From contig QNGE01001722.1 of the NCBI GenBank assembly GCA_008508345.1, positions 23,418 to 87,417 on the forward strand: a DNA stretch of 64,000 nt. The letters are read 5' to 3'. Shown here piece by piece: positions 43,601 to 54,619 of the stretch. The notes below the pieces were generated by a model. The model saw only the letters and a program-made list of their open reading frames with translations, was not told the origin of the DNA and made no database searches. The position numbers and the translations under genes are program-made. Source of the DNA: Paragonimus westermani. Lineage: Eukaryota; Platyhelminthes; Trematoda; Plagiorchiida; Troglotrematidae. Position 1 is the first letter of the stretch; each line of letters opens with the position of its first letter.

Positions 43601-46600
43601 GTAAAATGTGACTGTATGCTCAGTCTCTTTAAATCAAACGAAGACTAGTGATCGGATGAATGACGGATATGCCTTAAAGGTCACATGGACGATGTTCGTT
43701 ATCGCAACAACATTAGAAAACACGAGAAACAACAAATTGCTTCACGCGTTCGTTTGAGTCTCGTACATAAATTGGTATCCAGTATCATGCGCCATGTTCT
43801 GACCCCGCACGGTCGGTAGGGTTATAGCACGCTATCTTACAACGGACCACTGTCCCATCACACATATCCCACGTTACAAGAATCTGGTTCCCTTTTCACT
43901 AGACACGCTAGATGCCCGTTTTAGGCTGTGTGAAGGGGTTGAGGGATGCTAGGATAGTCTGAGTCTTCCCCACTTTGATTTGATTGACGAAAACTTGATG
44001 AAGTTGAACATAGCATACGCCTCACCCACATCTAACTGATTTTGTAGTTTACTTGTGGTCACTTTTGGTACTTATTTCACTAATTTGTCAATAACTATAC
44101 GAGTGTCAAATCAGTTTCACTCTCATATCGTGTACTGATCATCTCAGCCACTTAGACTCAAAAAATGGGAGCGCTGGGAACCACTTTAGTAAGGTGGACT
44201 GTAAACTATAAAATGGACATTTGATTGTCTTTTAATTTGTTTGAAGAACACCGAAATTGTTGTTAATGTTCAGACGTTATCCACGTGAGCAATTGAGCGT
44301 TTGCAAACAAACGGTCGTGGTTTTTCTGATCCACAACCGTCGGTGACTTCTATTGAAACATTCAACATGTGTTGAAATATTTAAATTATGATTGGGTGAG
44401 GAAACTACGTCAGCAGACTTAATGCAGTGTGCACACAAGCTCACATAGTGAGCAAGGCTTCAGCTGATTGTGGGGTGAACTTTTTGGACGTACAGTAATT
44501 CAGCCAGCAATTCGTTTTTCATTGCATTATGTTAATCAGTCAATTAGCGAAACAGACAGAATGTGGATATGGTGCACATATAGTCATACTGGGAAATTAT
44601 ACACCTTGTCTGTAAAATCATACTCAAGTCTGTGAAAAATTGCACCTCATGAAACTGAAAAAGTATCACATTTTAAGAGCCCTACAACGAACAGTCGTAA
44701 GTGTGTATCTAGTTTCAAGTCTTATTAATGTGATCAATTTAAGGCAGCTTAAGGCTGCTAGTGGTAACCATCAATCGCGCAGCTGTGAATCAGAATCCCG
44801 TCTGCTCTGACGCTCCTGTTTCACCTTACACAATCTGACAGTGTTCAGCTTGCAATTGACCATGCAGGCATCTTTTTGCGTAACATAAAAACTTGTTATT
44901 ATCTTGTTTGATTCACACATCCGATGTTTTTGTCGTTTCTAGTTGGTCAACTATATAGATACTTTGATCGTGCCTATTCGCCGCACTCTATGTGACAAAC
45001 TTCCAGAAATACGACGCTCCGGAGCGCGTACGTTTGAGCTTCTGTACAATACATTGGGCGTACGGTTGTTGGACAGCATTTTGCCAGATCTGCTTGCACA
45101 GCTCGATGATACAGAGGCCAATCCCTACGTTTTGGACGGTATCCGGCAACTACTCGTGGTCAAGGGCAAGGCGGTTATGCCGTATCTAGTCCCAAAGGTG
45201 AGAGTGGACGTTGGTGTGTTGTGTCTGGAAGCAGTTAAGGATACATAATTTGAGAACAATTTATGTGCGACTGGTAAACGATATTTATTGCTGACGTATT
45301 TCTGACTCTGCTAAGTGACCCCGCTTTAGATTTACGGTTGCTTAAAGCGGACACTACCTGAACGACTGCTTGTTCTCGAAGTTAGTTTGCGGGCATCAAT
45401 GACTAAGTTTCTGAAGAGTAAAGAATTAAGTTGACTTACTGTTAAAAATGAAGGCGTCATAATCAGAACAAATGTAGTCTAGTAATTGTTTTCGTTTCGT
45501 TCATGTTCGGAGGGGGGACAGTAAACTTGTCAATTGAAACTTCCATCCACCCAGCTTTGTTGCCACGGGACTGACGTCCATGAGTTCTTTGATTTGGTAA
45601 TGCATCCTATGACAGGGAATACACGATATTTCTCTAACCCATTTCTTTATCCATGCTCAGTGCGTAACCCATGATATCCATATCGCAAAAGTTTGCTCTC
45701 TGTTCCACGTGATTGCGCTGTTCATCGTGATTTTTATCTGTTGCGTTTTTGCCTCTCCGCACTACCCGTGAAAAAACGTTCCATTTGGTATGAAAAAATG
45801 TTCGCTATCATTTTATGGATATTGTCCCATGTAGGCTGGAGACTATTAGGCCGACTCGATCTCAACTGGATGATAAGTGGCCTAGGATTTAGTGTACGAA
45901 TAATGCATTACTTAATTACTTTACCGAAGGTATACGAACCTTATTGAATTAGGTTACCTATGTACGCGGTTGATATGAAATGTTGAACGCATATTCAATA
46001 TACGAAGTTCCACTACAAGACTTGGACATTCCAAACTTTGTCTTCCTAACGTCCAACAGGTTGTTTGAGATTGTGAACAGTTTCACCCAACTACTACCCA
46101 CTTACCAGCTTACAGTATTACTGAATCGGCACCTCTGTAACTAACAAAGCCACGCGTTGCTTTTACCTGTCTTCGCCGCCTGTGGCTCCTGAAAAACGTG
46201 TAAAGTTGTCTTTGAAAGGAGGGTATGTAGTCCTTGTTATATGTGTGGCTTATCCTCCTCTTTGACGGGGAACTTAGGCTGTTTACGACGCGTATGTGAA
46301 CGGATCCATTTTGTTCGACTGTCGTTTCCACCGATTAACCCGTATCAAGTAGGTCAGTGCACCCTGCGTATCCACTGTGTTTCCAACACCGGGCTCTATA
46401 AAACGAAGAAAATTGTAAGATGGTAGCGTGACGACGCTGTCATATGTTCCCGAGACCCTAATAGTGTCGTCGTACACTCGTCGGTAGCCGTTGTCTTCTA
46501 GGATGCGAATTTCATCACCGTTAACTTGCTGATTGAAAACACAATCCGACATTGTAGCGTACCATGAGTAATTGTTATATTCAATTTTTCTGCCGCTTCT

Positions 46601-49600
46601 TATGGGTTATATTTTTGTTTCAGACCTTTCTTCACTACTCTAGTAGCGAGTAATCGTATGATTACTCTGTTGTTCGATTCAGGGTTGAATACGTGTGTGA
46701 CCATCGTTAGAACTGGTTGAAAGTCTACCTCAGCCTCTCTATTGAGGCCTCAGAAAGATGGAACTGGTTCCATGCTGCAGCTATCTCCCTCATACACGTC
46801 ACAAGACGTATGTTCGCAGTTTGTGGTAACGACACTGACAACTTGCCACCAGCGTCTCATTGGCTCCAATCTGCACACACGTGTCAGTAAATTTAAACAG
46901 TAAATCCCTTGTAGCTTAAAATGTTAATCTTAGCTTTTGCTCTCTTTTTCGGACAGTGCTGTATAATGCAGTCGTCAGATACGAACGGTCTCTTATGACG
47001 ATCATACGTAGAGAAGGTCGACGACCTAGCCAGATGACGATTCGTCATTCGTATCTACTCCCATAGTTTCCTAAATGTTAACAGTTCTATCATGATTTCT
47101 GCCGTTGCCAATCCGAATAATTCATTCTTGTCTGCTCTCTTTTTTTGGCATTGCTCATCCATTTATGGTAATCCGTTTATCTTTTCAGCTGATCTATCCA
47201 ACTGTGAATGTCAAAGTATTCGCGTATTTAGCGTCGGTGGCTGGCGATGCGCTGACTCGTCAGTTAAATCGTATTCTCCCGGCACTACTCACTACCGTGT
47301 CACAGCTCAATGGCCAACCGGATGAGGAGGAGGTTAGTAATGTGTACAGCAAGCCTCTACTTTTTGTGGAAGTTTTGACTGTTCTATCCGACACGGAGTT
47401 CTGTGGTCTAGTTAGCTATCAAGATGTATACATGTGTAATGTTTATAATGTTATTTTCTCAAAACTATCACTTCCTTCTTTATTTATCCAACACGCGTTT
47501 TAGATTGTATTAACCGAATTTCAGGTGATGCTATTTTTCTTAGCTCCTACCTGTAGATTACAATTTTAATTGTATTACCTACCTCGTTTATGTTTGAATT
47601 CGCATTACAAAAACCTAGCAGAAATGGTTACATGCTTGTTTGTCTTCGATTTGAAAGTATTGATTATAGGTGTTCCTTTCTCTTCTATACCTCTTTTCTC
47701 TTATCATATATCGATAGGATTTGCTCCATTGTGCTTCAGTACTAATTTGTATCCACGATGCGGGTGGTATTCGCTATGTATTCAACACGTTGCTCTCCGG
47801 TCTTGTGCTCGGTGGGACTTCAAGTGCACCATCAGTTCCAAATCAGGTGACTCCGGGAACGCTGAACTATCGCCTGGCATGTTTGCGTTTGCTAAATGCC
47901 TACTTGGAAGTTAGCTACGAATCGGCAGATGATTCAGTGGAAGTCACAAGTGCCGAATCTACTCAAAAAGATGCTGAACCGACGAACAGTGAAAACGATG
48001 ATGAGAGTGATGATGATGACTATAGTTCCGAAGACTATAGCGATGACGCGGATGAAAGTGAGGACGTGGAAACAGATTCGGACATGGACAATGTTGTGAA
48101 CGACGATGAGGAGGAAGTTCCGGATGTTAAGGGGACTGTCAGCAAAATTCTTCGTGAATTCTATCCAGTCGCACTTCGGAACGTTTGTCGCTTGTTATCT
48201 TCGCAAAATGAAGCCACCTTAATTCATTGTTGGAAATGTTTAGAATCACTTTTCAAGGTAAGTTGATGTGTGATGTGTCTTTTCCTTCCTGTTCCATTTA
48301 TATGTTGTGTGCACTTGAAGCGTTGCAAATTCTCGTGTGTTTAATGAATGTTTATCTGACGTCGATACACATCGGCTTTCTGCCTCATGAGCACGTTTTG
48401 TTCTGATCAATCTTTATCTTTACGAATGACTATAACTTTACATTGTTCACTCGACCGATATTTGTTGGTTGCTTGCGCAGCTGATATGAGTAAACTGGTA
48501 GTTTGAATTGCTTTCCGAGGTACGCCTCGTACATTAGGAAAGTGGACCTTGAACTTTGACAAACAACTGTTCTGTGTGATAGCATCGGAGGGTACTTGAA
48601 AGATCACTTGATTAATTCCGTCTGGCCCAAGAGACAAGGTGTTGCTGCGCCTTTGAAATTATCCTGTAATTCCTCAGGAGTAGGGAATCTTTTGGCTATT
48701 TAATACCATCATGATTGAGCAAACTGTTGAAAATATCCGTCTTCATACCCATCTTTCATTTGCTGTTATACGCCTCTCAAGATGCAATGCCGATGTCTTC
48801 ATATCACACTTGTGCCGAAGTAGTCTTCCGTACGATGAGTTCGGTAGCTCACTCACTATACAGCGTGCCTTAGAAGATTCTGCTGCCTTCCATCCAGTTC
48901 ACATCACCCAGGCATTATAACAGTGAATGCATTTTCGGTCACACAAACGTTCCATTCTATCCCGATGGTCAAGCCCCATCAAGTTCTATAATCTGGCATT
49001 ATAATCAGAACTTGATTTATGCGTTATTTTTAATTTTGCAAGGTGGTGACATTTTGTAACATTTGCATTTCGGCAAAATGTCTTTTAGAGTATTCATTCT
49101 GCGTACCGATGTCTTTAATAGAATGATAGACGGTCGTTTGGTCTTGTTATGCACAGGTCATCACGGGCTGAAAAATCGTAAGCAAAAACGTGAGTTAAAG
49201 CAATGACACTAAGTCTGAAATTGACATGATAAGCCTATTTGAGACGGAAATTACTGCAGTATATCGCACAACAGCAACAAATGGTTGACACTGCAAAGCT
49301 AAAAACTGTTTGACCTGAGTGGAATTATTACACATAACAAAACGTTTATCTATGTACAACTAGCTTGGTCATACAAGGGCAGCACGTGTTCATTTGCAGA
49401 TTCATCGACAGCTAGATCAGGTGTATGCTGGGCTGTGACAGCCGTGTTCCTGATACCCACTACAGATCCCGACCGTATAGTCGGTAGCGCTATCCTTAGC
49501 TTATCCGGGGATAACTGTTAACGAGCTACCGCCATGGTAACACACATTTGGCGGCATCCGAATCCGATCAGCCTGTCATAGTGACCGAAGCCAAAGGACG

Positions 49601-52600
49601 CCTGCGCTTAGCCATCACTGAAATTGGCTTGCGCTGCACCAATTGCAGTTCCACCAACACACCACATATCCAGTGTAAACCCGAAGGAATAAGACCGGGA
49701 GATGTGCCAGTGGGGTCTTTGTGTCCAGCCGGCCAATGCTGGTTTGCCAGTTGATTGGCTAATAAGGAAAGGAAACTCTTATCTCTCGGAAATTACACAG
49801 AGAGAGGCTGCAATGACGAGATCTACACTAAGGAGAAGATTTGTGAAGTGTAATACAAGAAGCGTTGCAGTGTAGGAGTGCAGGTTAGTGCATCCCAAAG
49901 AAGATGGGGTTGAAAAGCAAAATTCTCACTGAACTATGAAAAGCCAGGCAGACCATTCATCATACAATACATCAACAAAGCCGGAGAAAAGAATGGGTAG
50001 AAGACCACAGACACTCAGGTTTCTGAAAAGAAGAGCGGATTAATTGTCAATGACCACGATGTTGGCCGATGCAGTCATTAACAGAAGTAGAATAGGTATA
50101 CCGATATGACCTACCTGAGCCTAGCGTACTCGCCGCCTCTTCGCCGACGGGGTACTATGAGTACGTTGGTGACCTACCAGCCCCAAACGGCCAGCGCATT
50201 CGCGGCCGCACACATCACAACGCCATATAGTCACGTCACCGCGACCTATGGCACCGATGGTTCCTTTGCGTACCGCACGCTTCCGCTCGCGACCACGCAA
50301 TAGTTGCTCGTTGAACGCTCGGACGCCCGCCCGAACCGTATTCCTCCAGGCCGTCCGGTTCAACGCCAAATCTTCCCAACATCTAAAATCAATGTTACAA
50401 CGTGAAAGACTTACCTGCACAACATCCTGGTACCTCCGCTTCTGGCCACCGGGATTTCGCTTACCTGACTTCACTTGTCCGTACAGTAACTGCTTCGGGA
50501 TACGGTCATCGCCCATCCGACGGACGTGACCGAGCCAACGGAGCTGGTTCAGCATCAACATGGCTTCCATCCCGTCCATGTCCGCTCGCCGCATTACCTC
50601 AGTGTTCGGAATCATGTCCGACCACCGAATACCCAAGATGCGCCTCAGACACTGAACATGGAAACGGCTCAAATAGCTCACGTTCCGCTGATACAGTGTC
50701 CACGTCTCACTGCCGTACAGCAGGATAGACAGCACCATTGAGCGGTAGACACACAGCTTTGTGACCATCTTCTTGCTATGATTCTTTCAGACATGCCTTT
50801 CAAGACGTCCGAAAGCAGCGCTAGTCTTCGCCACACGCGCTCTCGGCCCGCGGTCCACGGACAAATCTGTCGACAAGTTGCTACCAGAGTGGCGAAAATC
50901 CCTGCACCCATTCACTGTCTCCAGCGATGCGAATTTGGATTGGAGGTACACGAGCAACGCCTCCACCAGGAGAAGGCTGAAAGAGGGAAAACGTCTTACC
51001 TGTGTTGGTGTCCAATCCAAGCTTCGATGCTGCCGAAGCGAAGGCTGTCATCTGCGAACAGAAGCGTGCGTATCGTGGAGGTCTGTAGCCGGGTTGGGAC
51101 GCCGGAACATCGGATATTCAACAGCCGCCCGTCCGTCCGGTACTCCACCTCAACTCCATCCATGGCAGTCAAATATAAGGTAAATAGGGCTGCTTCACGC
51201 CAGTGACGATGTCAAAATCATCAGAGGTCGATCCACACGATTTCATGTCCGCATGCAACAATCTAACCATATTGACCAACATACCTGGATATCCAAACTT
51301 ACCAACCACCGTCCACAGCGCCTAGCAGCTCACGGAATCGAACGCCTTGGTGAAGTCCGCGAACAAGGCATGCAGGGGCTGATTACGTTCCCGGCACTTC
51401 TCCTGAAGCTGTCGAGCATCAAACACCAGGTCGATAGTACTCCGACTCGACCGGAATCCACACTGCTCCTCGGGAACATTTACCTCCAAAGCGTTCGCAT
51501 TCAGTCGGTTCAGGAGGATTCTGGCAAGTACCTTGCCTGCACAGCTCAACAGGCTGATACCTCGGTAACTGTCGGCGCATCGCTTGCTTCCCTTGTCTTT
51601 GAACAAGGGTACCGTAAGGGTGTCCTTGAAGTCTTGTGGCATCGCCTCGTGATCTCAAATGGAGTGAACCAACTGGAGCAAAGCGCGTTCCAACGCCGAC
51701 CCTCCACTCTTTAGGATCTCACCTGGCAGCCCATCCTCGCCTGCAGCCTTCCCGTTGCGCAGTTGGCCAATCGCCCTCTGCAACTCCAGCAAATCTGGGG
51801 CGAGAGCAAGTGAACATTTGATGTCCTGTTGCGGCAGGCTGTTCACAGCTATTCAATCAATTGTAGCGAGGCGGTTAATCAGGCTGCCGAAGTGTTTGCG
51901 GCATATTCTCTGATGTCCTCCGGCTTGCTGCAAGAATAGCCGGTGTCCATGTCTATCAATGCTCTAGTAGACTGCATAGATGGATAGAAGATCGCTTTGA
52001 GTGAATCATAGAACTCCTTGTGTCGCCGACGATCTGCGAAACCCTGCATGCGCTCGCCCTGTTTCCTCCACCAGTTGTCCTTAATTTTGCGAACACGCTC
52101 GGCCAGTTGACGGCGGACACTCCAGAACCTAGCCTTCTTCGCTCCATTGGACGTATCCATTGTGGATGTGGCGAACGCGGCATTCTTCTCTCGTACCAAG
52201 TTGGAGATAGCCACGTTGTCAACGAACCAGTCCGGCCGTTCCTTGCGCTCCACAGCGGTCGCCTCAGTGGCTGCTTCTGTAATCTGTTTCTTGAGTTACT
52301 GCCACAAACCTTCGGGGGTATTGGATACAGGAGCGTTTTGCAGACGGGCAACGACTGCTCGTTGGAAGGCAGTCTTCGTCTCCCAGTTCTCCAACCTTCT
52401 GATATCCAACTTCTGCCGTTGTCTCAAAGATCTACAATGAAAAGGCTTGCGTACATGAATAAACAATTTGGTCCTGACCGGCCTATAATCTGTGCTACAT
52501 TCGGCGCCGCGCATCACTCGCGTGATGTTCACCTCACGAATGTCGCGCTACCGCACAATCACATAGTCAAGCAAATGATTAGGATCGCTTCGTGGATGAT

Positions 52601-54578
52601 TCCACGTCGTGGTTTCGCTCGCATCCAGTTGGAATCGGGTCTTCGTGATAGGCAGCTCGTGAGTAGCACACAGGTGCAGCAGACGATCACTGTTCTCGTT
52701 TGCTGAACCAATGCCGTAGGATCCGAGGTCTCCCGGCCAAGCTACCGAGTCGGGCCCAACTCTAGCGTTCAAGTCGCCCAGAACAAACAGTCCGTCACTC
52801 ACTGGCGCCGACCGGATTGTAGTAGACAACTGGTCACAGAACCGGTCATTTGTATCATCAACATGACGCATAGTTGGGCCATAAACACTAATAAATGTAG
52901 CAGGCGCATCGACAGCATTCGAGGGCTACTGCCGTGCAGTTTGCCTACCATCAAAGCATTGATGCGATCAGCAGCTGCAAAACAGACACCATGCTCCCGA
53001 ACACCGTCTGTCGGGTAGCCTATCCAGTAAAAAGTGTACCCGGCGCCTGCTTCCCGCAACTTACCTTGGTCTGCAAGCCTTGTCTCACTCAAGGCTGCTA
53101 CGTCGATTCCATACCGCCGCAGTTCCATCGCGATCAGGGCGGTGCGTCGTTCCGGCCGTTCTGTGGCGCTGCATCGATCCAGCAGAGTGCGCACGTTCCA
53201 CGTCCCAATCGTAAGCGTCTTGCGTCCCCGGGCCTGTCTCCAGTTGGTCTTCTCGGCACTGAAACCTAGTTGAGCATTATCTGCTCGGGGGCTCGTGATT
53301 GGGGGGACGTATGAGGGTGAGTGTTTGGCATTAGCATGTTTTCGCCTATCCACCCTGCCATGTACAGCAGATAGGGCGACCCGGTTTATCCTGCGCGATG
53401 GCCGATGCAGTATACTATTTGATTTAGTTTGTATCATTATCATTGTGAGTATGGGCTTCGGATACTGCCAGGACGCCCAGACCTGTGCAGGAGAGCGATT
53501 AGGGCCCTCAACCAAAGCCTTTGGCTAAAAAGCCTGAACCGCAAGGCAGCAGCTGTCACACACACACACGCAGACGCGACAGGATCAACCACCAAGGAGA
53601 GGATCGACGGCGATATCAAAACAAATCCATCACTCACAGGAACAGTAATACTGTACAGACGATTCTAGCAGGCAGATATATAGTCAGTCCAGGCAAAAAC
53701 AAGCGTCTTGCCCAACGAAGCCACAACACACGTTCACCACGCACAACGAACGCATCTGCTTTTTGTCTGGCTGCCACCCTTTGGCCAATCTGACAAGGTT
53801 GAACCTGCAAGGACCGAAGTCCCAGTCAGCACAGCCCTCCGGATCAAAACAGCACGCAAGCCTGACCACCACGCCAAGGTAGCAGAAAAGGTCAGGAACA
53901 ATGTCACACGCACACACAGGCAGCAGCATCTGAAGACTGCTCGCTTATATACACCTAGTACGATGGACTAACGTGGATTCAGCTACTGTCACTTCGAGGA
54001 AGTACGTCGTAGTGGCTAGATATCTGATCGTTCTTGTGTGACTGTTCATACTACCGGTGAACCGGTTGGTTTTTCATCAGCGTTTTCTAGGTCACCTCGT
54101 CACCATTGAGGTCGTTCAAAACGCTTACACAACAGCATTGTGTAATGCTTTCAAGGCGCTCTAGTAACTCAGTATCTAGATGATGCCTGTCCATCTTTTT
54201 CACAAACAGGTGGTTGATGGTCATCTCATACGAGCATTCTGTCCACAGTTCCTTGTATACACATACCTATATGTACCCACATACGTGTATTGCTTATGAG
54301 TAGTTTGGCAGATTTTCTATGTTCAACAGTGGTATTGGTTGATTCCAGTGTGAAATGTTTGACAACTCCTGCCGAGGCAATCTCTTCCTTGGATCATTTG
54401 GTGCATTCCATATGAAACCGTTGGATGAGTAGGTAACAGAGTTCAAATGTGAAACTTCTCAGTTCGTGACGTGGCTTCTTGGCTCACCTGGTAGAGCTTT
54501 TGCTGTACTTGGATATACTGTTTCTATCGCTCATTCGAATCCAACCGAAGCCCTGATTTTTCACAATTAGGTCTCATC

Positions 54579-54619
<41 letters not shown>

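Larger units (their letters stand above)
36732..44942 (+). other. Intron 24, 8.2 kb, with LINE and tRNA-like repeats
   Basis: The longest intron in the window. Homology is continuous across it ([11 protein letters not shown] then [14 protein letters not shown]), so no exon is lost. It holds a reverse-transcriptase fragment (37.0-38.1 kb), a tRNA-like repeat with inverted ends (39.55-39.97 kb) and an unexplained long open frame at 40264-40707. From about 40.8 to 44.9 kb nothing was recognised. Confidence 0.7.
50100..53965 (-). mobile_element. Non-LTR retrotransposon (endonuclease + RT + C2H2 finger), degenerate
   Basis: A near-full-length LINE antisense to GCN1. Its base composition is visibly more GC-rich than the flanks from about 50.1 to 53.96 kb, which sets the approximate limits. 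Order on the - strand: possible 5' untranslated region with a TATATAAG near 53950-53943, an apurinic-type endonuclease, a linker, a reverse transcriptase, and a C-terminal C2H2 finger. No LTRs, gag finger array or poly(A) tail were seen. The frame is broken at several places, so the copy is not functional. The clade is not certain (RTE-like by general look). Confidence 0.9.

Noticed and set aside
47740..48257. Alternative start of exon 28 at the gtgcttcag acceptor
   Set aside because: It would need a phase-1 donor upstream; exon 26 and the micro-exon both end in phase 0, and 47718 fits.
50248..51714. Several long + strand frames over the LINE
   Set aside because: They are antisense shadows of the GC-rich LINE reading frames on the - strand.
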